Source of the DNA: Candidatus Kuenenia stuttgartensis
GTDB lineage: Bacteria > Planctomycetota > Planctomycetia > Gemmatales > Gemmataceae
Length of the DNA: 64,000 bases
Direction: 5' to 3'
Assembly: GCA_945875585.1 (NCBI GenBank)
Contig: CAMCLK010000016.1
Coordinates: 28,292-92,291, forward strand
In this document: in pieces, positions 25,721-35,500 of the stretch
Layout of the letters: each line of letters starts with the position of its first letter
Numbering within the stretch: position 1 is the first letter of the stretch
Program-made: the position numbers and the translations under genes
Notes under the pieces: generated by a model
Seen by the model: only the letters and a program-made list of their open reading frames with translations
Databases searched by the model: none
Told to the model about the DNA's origin: nothing

Positions 25721-26491
25721 ATGCGCAAGAAGTTTGTAGCCGGCAACTGGAAAATGAACACCGATGCTGCCCGCGCCGCCGAGTTGGCAGCACAGGTAGT
25801 CGCTGGATTCGTGGCTCAACCCGGCTGGGCGGAAAAGGTGCAGGTCGCTTTGTGCCCTCCCTTTCCATACCTCGGCATCGTGGCTCAGGCCGTGAAAGGC
25901 TCGCCCGTTCACCTTGGTGCACAGAACTGCCACCACGAGGCCAGTGGCGCGTACACCGGCGAAGTCTCACCCGTGATGCTGCACGATACGGGCTGTCATT
26001 ATGTGATTCTTGGCCACTCGGAACGCCGCCACAAAATGGGCGAGACCGATGCCCAGATCAACCTGAAGGTCAAAGCAGCCCTGCAGAACAACCTCACGGT
26101 CATTCTGTGCGTGGGCGAAACCCTCACGGAACGTCAGGAACAACGCACACTGGCGGTTCTTCAGTCCCAGTTCCATGGTTGCTGCCATGGCCTCTCACGC
26201 GACGCCATGGCCAAGGTGGTGCTGGCTTATGAACCCGTGTGGGCCATTGGTACCGGCCACAATGCCACGCCCGAGCAGGCTCAGGAAGCGCACGCTTTTC
26301 TGCGCAGTCGCGTCAGCGAAGAATTCGGCCCAGATGTCGCAGGGCGTACCCAGATTCTTTACGGCGGAAGCCTTGTGCCCGACAACGCTCCACAGCTTCT
26401 TTCCCAACCAGACGTCGATGGCGGCCTGATTGGTGGCGCCAGCCTCGATGCAGCCCGCTTCCTCAAGATCATTGAGGCAGGCGCTCGATAG
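25721..26491 (+). CDS. tpiA: Triosephosphate isomerase
   Basis: 256-residue glycolytic barrel enzyme interconverting dihydroxyacetone phosphate and glyceraldehyde-3-phosphate. NWKMN with Lys11, the electrophilic His in LGHSERR, and the catalytic Glu in AYEPVWAIGTG are all present, as are the phosphate-binding YGGS and GGLIGGASL. The start at 25721 gives the standard N-terminus; the open frame begins earlier inside the DAHP synthase gene. No glyceraldehyde-3-phosphate dehydrogenase or phosphoglycerate kinase gene is adjacent. Confidence 0.97.
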   Translation: MRKKFVAGNWKMNTDAARAAELAAQVVAGFVAQPGWAEKVQVALCPPFPYLGIVAQAVKGSPVHLGAQNCHHEASGAYTGEVSPVMLHDTGCHYVILGHSERRHKMGETDAQINLKVKAALQNNLTVILCVGETLTERQEQRTLAVLQSQFHGCCHGLSRDAMAKVVLAYEPVWAIGTGHNATPEQAQEAHAFLRSRVSEEFGPDVAGRTQILYGGSLVPDNAPQLLSQPDVDGGLIGGASLDAARFLKIIEAGAR

Positions 26492-26593
26492 CATTCGACA
26501 TCCAGAACTATTCCCCTTGAATCGCGTGCCTCGGTGCGCGAATATCAGGGTAGTTTCTCCCCCATGGCATGGATGCTCGCGAGGGAGGTCAGG

Positions 26594-27688
26594 ATGACCC
26601 GTGCAAATTCCGATTCAGATGCCTCAGGTATTCTGAAAGATTCCGATCGTATTGCCCATGGCCGCAAAGTTCTGCGTGCTGAGGCCGCTGCCTTAGAAGC
26701 CGTGGCCGCGCGGTTGGACTGCCGCTTTGAACAAGCGATCGACATGCTTTCAAGTGCCGCCAACCTCGGCGCTGGCCGCATTGCCATCACTGGCGTGGGT
26801 AAATCTGCCGACGTCGGCCAAAAAATTGCGGGCACGTTTAACAGCACCGGCACCCGGGCCTATGTGCTCGATCCCACCCGTGCGGTGCATGGCGATCTGG
26901 GAATGGTGCATCCAAGCGATGTGGCTTTGGTGCTTTCGCATTCAGGTGAAAGCGAAGAAATCCTCAAGCTGCTCGACCCTCTGATCGATCTGGCCAGTGG
27001 CGTGGTTGGAATTACCGGCAGGCCTCACAGCACTCTGGCCGCACGGGCGGATATTGCCTTGGTGTACGGCCCTCTTGAAGAAGTTTGCCCGCTTGGCTTG
27101 GCACCCAGCGCCAGCACCACGGCCATGATTGCCCTAGGCGATGCCCTAGCTTTTGGTTTGAGCCGGGAACGCAGCTTCACACCCGAAGAATTTGCCCGGT
27201 TTCACCCAGCGGGCAGCCTTGGCAAACGCTTGGCACGCGTGGAAAAAGTCATGCGCCAAGGCGATGAATTGCGCTTGGCACCAGCTCATCACACCATCAG
27301 GCAGGTGTTTGCCGAAGCTCGCCTGCGCGGTAGACGCACAGGTGCCGTGATGCTTGTTAATCCGTCCGGTGTACTAACAGGCATCTTCACCGATTCAGAC
27401 CTTGCCAGGCTTATCGAACGGCGCGAGGAAAACGCGCTCGATGAACCTATTCACCGTCGAATGACGGCAAATCCGACCACGGTGCCGGCAGGCACGCGCG
27501 TGGAAGAAGCGCTGGAACTGATGCGGCGGCGCAAAATATCGGAATTGCCAGTCGTGAATGGCGAAGGGCACCCCGTGGGCATCCTCGACATTACTGACCT
27601 ATTAGGACTTTCAGCGCTGGAGCTGGGCGGAAACCGCCGCGACAGTACGCCGCCCATCGTCCGCTTGCCCGACCGCGAGGCAGCTTAA
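26594..27688 (+). CDS. kdsD: D-arabinose-5-phosphate isomerase (KdsD/KpsF type)
   Basis: 364-residue isomerase converting ribulose-5-phosphate to arabinose-5-phosphate for Kdo synthesis in lipopolysaccharide. The SIS domain (about 50-190) has GVGKSADVGQKIAGTF, LSHSGESEEI, and EEVCPLGLAPSAST; the catalytic histidine lies in FHPAGSLGKRL. Two CBS repeats (about 225-345) follow, ending in ISELPVVNGEGHPVGILDI. Full length is longer than E. coli KdsD mainly by a variable N-terminal and a C-terminal tail. GGGAGG precedes the ATG at 26594. It is the last gene before the palindromic repeats and supports a Gram-negative envelope with Kdo. Confidence 0.93.
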   Translation: MTRANSDSDASGILKDSDRIAHGRKVLRAEAAALEAVAARLDCRFEQAIDMLSSAANLGAGRIAITGVGKSADVGQKIAGTFNSTGTRAYVLDPTRAVHGDLGMVHPSDVALVLSHSGESEEILKLLDPLIDLASGVVGITGRPHSTLAARADIALVYGPLEEVCPLGLAPSASTTAMIALGDALAFGLSRERSFTPEEFARFHPAGSLGKRLARVEKVMRQGDELRLAPAHHTIRQVFAEARLRGRRTGAVMLVNPSGVLTGIFTDSDLARLIERREENALDEPIHRRMTANPTTVPAGTRVEEALELMRRRKISELPVVNGEGHPVGILDITDLLGLSALELGGNRRDSTPPIVRLPDREAA

Positions 27689-27707
27689 GGCGTAACTATT
27701 TTTGTTT

Positions 27708-27800
27708 GAAGAAAACCGGCGGGACGCCGGTTCCACCAACCAAACAACCAATTCTATCCGATTTCATCATGTAGTGGGACCGGCGTCCCGCCGGTCTGCC
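27708..27800. repeat. REP/BIME-like palindromic element, copy 1
   Basis: Two inverted 22-base arms (27715-27736 and 27774-27795) flank a 37-base AT-rich centre containing TTTCATCAT. Each arm is itself a hairpin, ACCGGCG-GGA-CGCCGGT, so the unit is a pair of REP-type palindromes facing each other. It starts about 20 bases past kdsD and may act in 3'-end stability or termination. Confidence 0.85.
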
Positions 27801-27848
27801 TTTTAACTCGGCAGTTTGAAAAGTATGGCAGTGGCTCAGGTTCTGTCT

Positions 27849-27950
27849 GAAGAAAACCGGCGGGACGCCGGTTCCACAAACCAAACAAACAAACAACAAA
27901 TTCCATCCAATTTCATCATATAGTGGGACCGGCGTCCCGCCGGTCTGTCA
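27849..27950. repeat. REP/BIME-like palindromic element, copy 2
   Basis: Second copy in the same orientation, arms at 27856-27877 and 27923-27944, 141 bases from copy 1 arm to arm. The arms match copy 1 almost base for base while the centre drifts (extra CAAA units). Directly after it CGGTCTG-T-CAGACCG forms another small palindrome. No transposase or RAYT gene is in the window. Short reading frames across it encode GGTGVPPVFF-like peptides, which are artefacts of the repeat. Confidence 0.85.
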
Positions 27951-28017
27951 GACCGCAAACCTAATCCAACGCGATTCAGCGCGAAAACCTTTGGCTTTGC
28001 GCGGTGAATTATTGATA

Positions 28018-29337
28018 TTATTCGCCTGCCTTGGCTTCGCGATCCAGGCTGCCCACCAACGCCAGATCCCGGCTGCCTAGGCGCTCGGCTTGCTTGGGTG
28101 CCGTGGTGACCGTGACAACCATCTGGTTGCCATCGGGCCAGGCCACCAGATAAAAATTCTGCATCACATCCACGCCTTCCATTTTGCCTACAACGGACCA
28201 ACGATAGATGTATCTTTTGTCGCCTGAAGGCACTTCGCCGCCCTGCAACTCCTTGGCGGGCTCCCAACCGGGTATGCGACCCATGGCTTCCTTGAACGCT
28301 TCGGGCGACATGGGTTTGCCATTTTCAGCCTTGGTCCACTGCGAAAGCGTGGCCTGTGCCAGAAAATCGCCCTTGTCCATCAGGCGCAATACAAGATGGC
28401 TGTTGGCCTTAGCCACCATGTGCCAGTCGCGAGCATGCAGCAGTTCAAAACGCCCTTTATCGTCTTTGTAATCGATGGCCAGTTGCACATCCGATGGCTC
28501 AAATCCCTTGGGCACCGATACCAGAGCAGGATCACCCAGCACCGTCGGTGTGGGTATCAATTTCCGTTGAATCATAATGGTGGCGTCCACCGTCACCGCC
28601 GGGCTGGCTGGTCCCGCTTCGCGCTCGTCCTTTTGCCTCCAGCGGGCCGCAACAACTCTTCCCGCAGCCACGTCGTATGTCAGCGAGGCATCGAATTCAA
28701 CGCGCACGGTGGCACCGATTTCAATTCCGGTTGCGCGCCCGGATACTTGAATGGTCGCCTTGTCGCCGACGATCGATACCAAACGTGCTTTCACAGCATG
28801 CTCAGCCAATCCTTCAAAATGCCCCAATGCCTGCACCACAGAAGGAGGAACATCCCATGTGGATTCCACAGCCATACTTTTGCCGGGAATGATTCCCGCC
28901 AAAGCCAAGCTGTCGAGGTGTTCTGCCACCAGTTCCAGTTCTTCGCGGCGTAAGGCACCAGCAGGCGCATAGTGCGAGGTCTGGTCCTTGATGCGCTGCA
29001 AAATGATCAAACGGTGGTCGTCTCGTAGCGTGCGTTCTCCCGGATTGCCCTCCACAGAAATGGTGGCTTTGGCCGTGGAGTAATTGCGCGCGGCCTTCAA
29101 GGCCTCTGCGGGTGGGCCACCTGCAAGTATGCGTTCGGCGTAGACGTGCTCGGCACGTGCCACCAGCTTCAAGGGAACCATTTTTGCGTCTTGAATAACG
29201 CGTATTTCGCCTGTGAGGCTCAGTTCCTGACGGATTTCGTAGCATTGATCGGTAGCTAGATCGTCACGCAGCAAAACCCCGCCCGCCTGACTTGGCATCA
29301 CCAGAATCAGTGCGCCCCAGATCAAAGTTATCAACAT
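28018..29337 (-). CDS. Exported orphan protein, 439 aa
   Basis: I do not recognise a family. A signal peptide (MLITLIWGALILVMPSQAGG) is followed by a soluble mature protein with alternating strands and helices and only one cysteine (DQCYEIRQEL). The middle (about 160-280) reads like a repeated beta-rich substrate or lipoprotein-like domain (ATIQVSGRATGIEIGATVRVEFDASLTYD). The C-terminal half contains FLAQATLSQWTKAENGKPMSPEAFKEAM and a final strand pair ending with VAWPDGNQMVVTVTTAP, reminiscent of small lipid- or protein-binding periplasmic modules. It stands alone between the REP elements and msrB; its stop lies close to repeat copy 2. Planctomycete-specific is an inference from failure to recognise it. 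Confidence 0.8.
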   Translation of the reverse strand: MLITLIWGALILVMPSQAGGVLLRDDLATDQCYEIRQELSLTGEIRVIQDAKMVPLKLVARAEHVYAERILAGGPPAEALKAARNYSTAKATISVEGNPGERTLRDDHRLIILQRIKDQTSHYAPAGALRREELELVAEHLDSLALAGIIPGKSMAVESTWDVPPSVVQALGHFEGLAEHAVKARLVSIVGDKATIQVSGRATGIEIGATVRVEFDASLTYDVAAGRVVAARWRQKDEREAGPASPAVTVDATIMIQRKLIPTPTVLGDPALVSVPKGFEPSDVQLAIDYKDDKGRFELLHARDWHMVAKANSHLVLRLMDKGDFLAQATLSQWTKAENGKPMSPEAFKEAMGRIPGWEPAKELQGGEVPSGDKRYIYRWSVVGKMEGVDVMQNFYLVAWPDGNQMVVTVTTAPKQAERLGSRDLALVGSLDREAKAGE

Positions 29338-29462
29338 GGCCCGGCCCTCAGCATGTGCTCAATCAACAATGGATCGGCACATACATCGGGATTGCGGCCC
29401 AACTCAAGTCGAAATAGTGCAGCGGATCGATGCTTGACTAGCGACTACTATGGCGGAGCGCT

Positions 29463-29936
29463 TCAAGGGGTCGGTGCGGGCACAAAGGTGAGTGCCGCCG
29501 AGTTCATGCAGTACCGTTGCCCGGTGGGCTTGGGGCCATCCGGAAACACGTGGCCTAGGTGCGCATGGCACCGACGGCAAACCACCTCGGTACGGGTCAT
29601 GAACAGGCTCCAGTCTTCCACCAGGGCCACTGATTCTGCCGTGGCTGGCTGATAAAAACTGGGCCAGCCGGTACCAGATTCGAATTTGGTTTCAGACGCA
29701 AAAAGAGGGGCGTCGCAGCAGACGCAGCGGTACTCACCCGCCTGTTTGTTGTCCCAAAGGGCGCCCGTGAAAGCCCGCTCCGTGCCTTTCTTGCGCGTAA
29801 CTTTAAACTGTTCGGGAGTGAGTTGCTCCCGCCACTCCGCGTCGGTCTTGGTCACTTCAGGCTTCTGACTCACGGTTGGTACTCCTCCGCATCCGGTCGA
29901 CACCAAGGCCAACACCACCATTGTCCTGATTTTCAT
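29463..29936 (-). CDS. msrB: Exported peptide-methionine (R)-S-oxide reductase
   Basis: 157-residue MsrB, which reduces methionine-R-sulfoxide in proteins. The catalytic cysteine lies in QRYCMNSAAL, the substrate-side GTGWPSFYQP is present, and two CxxC pairs (CVCC and CRRC) bind the structural zinc. An N-terminal signal MKIRTMVVLALVSTGC ends in a lipobox-like STGC (Cys16), so it is probably an outer- or inner-membrane lipoprotein repairing oxidised envelope proteins. The ribosome site AGGAGG lies eight bases before the ATG, within the small membrane frame at 29933-30088. No msrA is adjacent. Confidence 0.93.
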   Translation of the reverse strand: MKIRTMVVLALVSTGCGGVPTVSQKPEVTKTDAEWREQLTPEQFKVTRKKGTERAFTGALWDNKQAGEYRCVCCDAPLFASETKFESGTGWPSFYQPATAESVALVEDWSLFMTRTEVVCRRCHAHLGHVFPDGPKPTGQRYCMNSAALTFVPAPTP

Positions 29937-30088
29937 GGCATCGCCCTCCTCAAGAAAATGATAAGGCCACAGCAGACGATGACAGCCAGATAAACAGGCT
30001 CAGAGACCTTCAATTCAAGAAGGCTTCCGCTAACCTTGATCTTATGATCTTGTTCACACAGACCATTTCGGGGGATTTCGAAACCCAT
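29933..30088 (-). CDS. Possible 51-residue single-pass membrane protein
   Basis: A short frame whose C-terminal half is a clear membrane helix (EPVYLAVIVCCGLIIFLRRA) and whose stop overlaps the msrB start as ATGA. It would begin at an ATG that is the reverse complement of the neighbouring sulfotransferase start codon, with no visible ribosome site. A TTG start nearer the helix is an alternative. The helix and coupled stop argue for a gene; the lack of a start signal and the need for promoter space argue against. Confidence 0.3.
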   Translation of the reverse strand: MGFEIPRNGLCEQDHKIKVSGSLLELKVSEPVYLAVIVCCGLIIFLRRAMP

Positions 30089-30824
30089 GTCCGCCGCCGT
30101 ACGCATCGCCCTATGGTCTGGCCCGCGCAATCTTTCGACCGCCATGATGCGGGCGTGGGGAAGCCGATCCGATACCACGGTTGTGGATGAACCACTTTAC
30201 GCCCATTATCTTAAGCAGACCGGTGCGCCACATCCCGGTGCAGCAGAAGTGATCGCCGGACAAGAATCCGATCTGAAGCGCGTGACGGCCGGGCTTCTGG
30301 GCCCGGTGCCGGAAAACCGGGCTATCTACTACCAAAAACAGATGACGCACCACCTGTTGCCGGGAATGGACCTCGGCTGGATTGCCGGTCTCAGCAACGC
30401 CTTCTTGATCCGTGAACCGGCATCCGTGGTGGCATCATTCACCAAGGTGGCAGGTGAGCCTCGCCTTGAAGAAACAGGCCTGCCCCAGCAAGTAGAACTC
30501 TTTCTGGCCGAGTGGCACCGCACCGGACGGACTCCACCGGTGATCGACGCTGCCGATGTGCTGGCAGCTCCCGAAACGATGCTGAAAAAACTGTGCGCAA
30601 ACGTAGGTGTGGCGTTCGACCCTGCCATGCTCCAATGGAAATCGGGGCCTCATGCCACCGACGGCATCTGGGCCCGGCATTGGTACGCCAGCGTCTGGAC
30701 AACCACAGGATTCGGGAAACCGTCTGACCAACCGCCACCAGAAGTACCAGCAAGTTTTCAGGGTCTGCTGGCCGAAGCGCGGCGGTTGTACGGCATCATG
30801 CATGCGCACAGGCTGAGGCCGTAA
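30087..30824 (+). CDS. Sulfotransferase-like P-loop protein
   Basis: 245-residue protein with a sulfotransferase-like nucleotide fold. The N-terminal loop WSGPRNLSTAMMRAW corresponds to the 5'-phosphosulfate binding loop, and FLIREPASVVASF to the 3'-phosphate motif. Substrate is not predictable. Similar proteins are annotated as sulfotransferases, some attached to aminotransferases, but none of those is seen here. No signal peptide, so it is cytoplasmic. It is divergent from msrB and convergent with the outer-membrane factor gene, 18 bases away. Confidence 0.75.
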   Translation: MSAAVRIALWSGPRNLSTAMMRAWGSRSDTTVVDEPLYAHYLKQTGAPHPGAAEVIAGQESDLKRVTAGLLGPVPENRAIYYQKQMTHHLLPGMDLGWIAGLSNAFLIREPASVVASFTKVAGEPRLEETGLPQQVELFLAEWHRTGRTPPVIDAADVLAAPETMLKKLCANVGVAFDPAMLQWKSGPHATDGIWARHWYASVWTTTGFGKPSDQPPPEVPASFQGLLAEARRLYGIMHAHRLRP

Positions 30825-30842
30825 GATTTCGTTATTGCCCGG

Positions 30843-32432
30843 TTACTGGCCGTCGCCAGGCACAGGTTGCCTAACACGTGGCAATGGTAAATCCTCAATC
30901 CTGTTGATAGGGTTGGGTCGGGGAACAGGGAGCACGTCTGCTGGTTCGGCTGCGGAAGCCGCTTCTTCAGCTTCGGGCAAGGGCAAATTCCAGCCACCTC
31001 CCAGCGAACGATACGTGTCAACCAACGAGAGAAGTTGGTTACCGCGCGCCGCAATAAGGCCATCCGCAATGCGGGCGAAATTCTGTTCAAGATTGTAAAC
31101 CCACAGGTATGTGGCCGTCCCTTCGTTGTACTGCACAATCCCTAGTTCCAAAGCCCGGCGGGAGCTTGCCGCCGCCTTTTCCAACGAACCCACAATATCG
31201 CCCTGTTTCAGGTAACCAATGATTCCATCCTCGACCTCGCGCTGAGCCTCGAGAGCCTTGTTCTGCAAGGCAAAAATGGCCTCGGAAAGTTTGGCGTCTT
31301 CGTAACGCACCTTGGCCAGCAGCCGACCGTAATTAAGCACGTTCCAGCTTACCGACGGGCCAATCAATCCATTGGTGACACTCGTGCCAACAATACCACT
31401 ATGAACGACACCAATACTCCCGTTGAGGCTCAATGCCGGGAGCAATTCTGAAGACGCGACGCCAATGCGGGCGCACTGAGCCGCCGCCACCCGCTCAGCC
31501 TGCCGCAGGTCGGGTCGACGGCGAACAAGATCTTGCGGAATGCCAACAACCAGTTTTTCTGGCAGCGCGGGCATTGGTCTGTCGGTGAGTCCGGGTCCAA
31601 GATCGTTGGGCGGTTGGCCTGTTAGAACCGAAATACGGTTCATGGCCTGTCGCAACTGCAATTCAAAACTATGCAGTTTTGCCAGTGTGGCATGAAACGA
31701 CGCTTCCGAAAGCCGCGGATCCACTTCCGACGCCGCGCCCGCTTTGAACTTTGTCCTGCTGAGTTCGACAATATCGCGTTCAAATTCAGCCAGTCTGCGG
31801 TAAAGGTTCAATTCTGCCTGGGCAACGCGGTACTGGATGTAAGCCGATGCCACTTCAGCTTGCAGCATCACAAGACCTTGGTCGTTCTGGGCAATGGAAG
31901 CATCGAGTTCGGCAGCCTGACTCTCGATGGCCCTTCGGTATTTACCCCAGAAATCGGCTTCCCAGGCGACAGCGAAATCAGCTCGGCTGATATTGAAATA
32001 AGGATCGTAGCCCAAAAGCTGGGCAATAGGGCTGTTTGCCCCTTCAAAATTGACGACATAACGGTTGACATAGCCGTTGATGTTCTGGAATTGTGGAAAC
32101 AGCCTGCCCTTGGTGTAGTCGAGTTGTGCCCGGGATGCCATGACGCGGGCACCCAGTTCACGCAGCGTCCAGTTCCGGTCGCGCACCTGCCGGGTGAGGT
32201 CGTCCAGTGCCGGATCACCCAGCACGCGCCACCAAGCGCCTTCATCTACAGGATCTGTGGCCAGCAGTGGCGAGTCCTGATCGATCCAGTCTTTTTCCAC
32301 GTCAACTGTGGGAGGCACATGGTTAGGGCCCACTTTGAAACCGTTACGGACCCATGTTCGCAAAGGCGTGCAGCCACTGGCCGAACCCAGCAGGGCGGTG
32401 AGGATTAACCAGAACCAGCAAACACGGAGCAT
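30843..32432 (-). CDS. Outer-membrane efflux factor (TolC/NodT family lipoprotein)
   Basis: 529-residue outer-membrane channel of the OprM/CusC type. The lipoprotein signal ends at SASGC (Cys21). The paired outer-membrane efflux repeats are seen, with EADFWGKYRRAIESQAAEL in the first, and PALSLNGSIGVV then SWNVLNYGRLLAKVRYEDA in the second. The C-terminal 50 residues are Pro-rich and acidic. It is the last gene of the leftward group with an adaptor and two RND pumps, separated from the second pump by about 113 bases, so it may have a promoter of its own. Together they would form a full tripartite efflux pump. Confidence 0.92.
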   Translation of the reverse strand: MLRVCWFWLILTALLGSASGCTPLRTWVRNGFKVGPNHVPPTVDVEKDWIDQDSPLLATDPVDEGAWWRVLGDPALDDLTRQVRDRNWTLRELGARVMASRAQLDYTKGRLFPQFQNINGYVNRYVVNFEGANSPIAQLLGYDPYFNISRADFAVAWEADFWGKYRRAIESQAAELDASIAQNDQGLVMLQAEVASAYIQYRVAQAELNLYRRLAEFERDIVELSRTKFKAGAASEVDPRLSEASFHATLAKLHSFELQLRQAMNRISVLTGQPPNDLGPGLTDRPMPALPEKLVVGIPQDLVRRRPDLRQAERVAAAQCARIGVASSELLPALSLNGSIGVVHSGIVGTSVTNGLIGPSVSWNVLNYGRLLAKVRYEDAKLSEAIFALQNKALEAQREVEDGIIGYLKQGDIVGSLEKAAASSRRALELGIVQYNEGTATYLWVYNLEQNFARIADGLIAARGNQLLSLVDTYRSLGGGWNLPLPEAEEAASAAEPADVLPVPRPNPINRIEDLPLPRVRQPVPGDGQ

Positions 32433-32545
32433 GAACCAAACCCAAGCCCTAGAAGTGCAAAATCTGCACTATCAGGTCATCGGCACGCAGAATCAGCAAC
32501 TTAGTTATTTATGGCAAAACCGCCACAAATGCCCCATCTTTACAA

Positions 32546-35500
32546 TTATAGTGCGTCGCGGGGCTCAACCCGCCACCACTCCAAGCAAAGATAGACAGCA
32601 GGGGTAAGATAGAGGGTTACCACTTGTGAAATAATCAGCCCGCCCACCATAACCAATCCCATGGGCCGTCGGCTTTCGGCACCGGCGCCCCAGCCTAATG
32701 CAATGGGAAGCGCGCCCAAAATGGCTGCTGCCGTTGTCATCATGATCGGCCGCAAACGAACCGCGCAGGCCTGAACAATGGCTTCTCGCGGGGCAATACC
32801 TCGACGCCGCTCTTCGATAGCAAAGTCAATCACCATGATGGCGTTCTTTTTCACGATTCCGATAAGCAGAAGCAGACCCAACAGGCCATAAAGGTCGAGT
32901 TGAATGCCGAATGCGCGCAACACGAGCAACCCGCCTAAACACGCCGAGGGCAGGCCGGAAATGACCGTAAGAGGATGCAGGTAGCTTTCGTAGAGTATCC
33001 CGAGAACCAGATAGATAACCAGCAACGCCAACAACAGCAAAGGCACAAATCCAGCTGCCGATTCTGTAAACTCCGCCGCAACCCCATCGTTGAAGCCTTC
33101 CACACCGGAAAGATCGGCCATTGCTTCGCGCGCCAGTTCCTCGATTTTCTGGATGGCTTCACTCGCCGGAACACCCGGTGCCGGGTCATACGACAAGGTT
33201 CGCGAACGGAATCGGCCGGCATGCTCGATGGTGGCGGGTAGCATCAGCTCTTCCACGCGCACCAACTGGTCCATGGGTATCAAAAATTGTCTTTCAGAAG
33301 CGACACGAAGTAATCCCAATTGCGAAGAGTAATTTTGATATTCAGGAAGCGCTGTGATAATCATCTTCATGGCGCCAGACGAGCCATAAACAGTGCCGGT
33401 AGGACTCGACGCATACGAGTCGCGCATGGTCCTGTTGACCTGCCCCGAATCCACTCCCAACAACCCACACATGCGGCCATCAATCGATACTCGCAAGGCC
33501 TGTGTGCTTTCATCGGAATTTCCGGGTAATCCGGCGAACAACGGAGAACGATGCATGGCCAAGCTCAGCCGTTCATACACACGGTTCACGTTTTCCTGAC
33601 TATTGCCACGCACTGTGTACTGAAGCGTGGCCGGGTAAAGGGTTGTTGTCAGTGGAATGGTTGGGGGCTGTACCACACGGGCTTCAACAGCAGGGTCTTG
33701 ATTGAGACTAACAAGCAACCGCTGGCGCACCACTTCAATGGCATCGCGGCCGGAAGGCGGCTTGAGATGCACTAAAATAGTGCCCTGATCCTGAGCGTGG
33801 TTGAAATCGTTGATTCCAAGAAGCGTGGCATGTGTGGCCACGGCAGGATCCGCGTCCAGAACAGCACGAAGGCGATCATGCGCCCGGACCGACCCTGCGA
33901 ATGCGCTGGCGGCGGGAACACGGGTCATCACAACCAACCTGTCCTCATCATCGGCAGGTATAAATCCTTTAGGGATCTTTTGAAACTCCCATGCTGTCCA
34001 ACCGGCTATCCCGGCACCCAGCAACATGAACAGCCACGGGCAGGCGACAACTGGCCGCAACGTCTGCACATATAGCCAAGTCAACAATCCATGCTGTTGC
34101 TCGCCATGACGTTTTTTAGTGGAACGCTTGATTAGTTTCGCGCAAACCATCGGGGTGAATGTCAGGGCAATCACGCCGGAAATCAGAATCGCCACAGAAA
34201 TTGTCGCCGCGAACTCATGGAAGAGCTTGCCTATCACGCCCCGCATCAGAAGAACAGGCAGAAAAACAACCACTAAAGACACCGTCATTGACACTATAGT
34301 AAAACCGATCTCGCGGGCACTTGTTATAGCCGCCTCAACGCGGTCCATTCCGCTTTCCACGTATCTGTGGGTGTTTTCCAGCACCACCACGGCGTCGTCC
34401 ACCACGAAGCCCACTGCCAGTGTCAAAGCTAGTAAGGACAGGTTGTCGAGACTGTACGACATGAGCCACATGAATCCAAAAGTAGCTGTAAGGCTGGCTG
34501 GAACCACAAGACTGGTCACCACGGTGGACCGGAGATCACCTAAAAACAACAAGGTTACGGCAACCACCAAAGCAACCGCCACCAACAGGGTAATCTGCAT
34601 ATCGTGAATCGATTCACCCACGGGAACGGATGAGTCTGCCAGAAGCGACAAGCTGGCTCCGGCAGGCAACCCCGCGCGTAATTCATCCAGCATGCGGTTG
34701 ACACCACGCGATACTTCCAGCGTGTTGCTGGATGGTTCACGACGAATGGCCAGTACAATTCCAGTGTCACCGGCAAACCAACTTTGTTCGGAAATGTCAA
34801 AACGCTCCTCGACAACATCGCCAAGATCCGAGAGGAACAACTGGCTGTCCTTTCGTGATCTCAGGGGGATAGTGCCGAGTTCCTCGGGAGTGCTTAAACC
34901 CGCCAGACTATCGACCTGAACAGCGCGAACAGGGCCATCTAATCGCCCCGAGGGAAGGTTGGAATTGGCGGAATTGACTAAATCCCGGATCGCGCCAATG
35001 TCGATGCGATGCCCCGCTGCCAAAACAGGGCTGTACCGTACGCGAATGGCCTTGCTCGATCCACCCAGAACGGTAATCCGGGCCACGCCAGGAACTGTGC
35101 CCAGCTTCGGGCTCAGCAACCGTGTCGCAATATCATTTAAATCCCAAATGGGAATAGTCGCGGAACTCAGACCAAGCAAAATAACAGGCTGGTCCGCCGG
35201 ATTGAATTTTGCCAGAACAGGCGGTGCATCAAGTGTATCGGGCATTTTCGCTTTGGCGGCATCAATCTTCGATTGTACCTGATTGGCTGCATCGTTCATG
35301 TCCCTATTAAGACGAAAACGAAGCACTATGGACGTGTTACCCAATGTGCTGGTGGACCGCATGCTCTCCACGCCGTTGATACTGGCAAATTGCTCTTCAA
35401 GCGGACCGGTGACCGAGCTTTCCATGTAGGGCGCTGAAGCACCAGCAACCGATGCGGTGACAACTATCGTTGGAAAATCCACACTGGGAATACTGCCAAC

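Noticed and set aside
27696..27899. Frame encoding a peptide with two GTGVPPVFF motifs
   Set aside because: It is the translation of the palindromic repeats; such peptides arise wherever the repeat occurs and are not genes.
28018..29337. Assignment of the exported orphan to a lipoprotein-carrier family
   Set aside because: The C-terminal pattern is only vaguely similar; no diagnostic motif was found.
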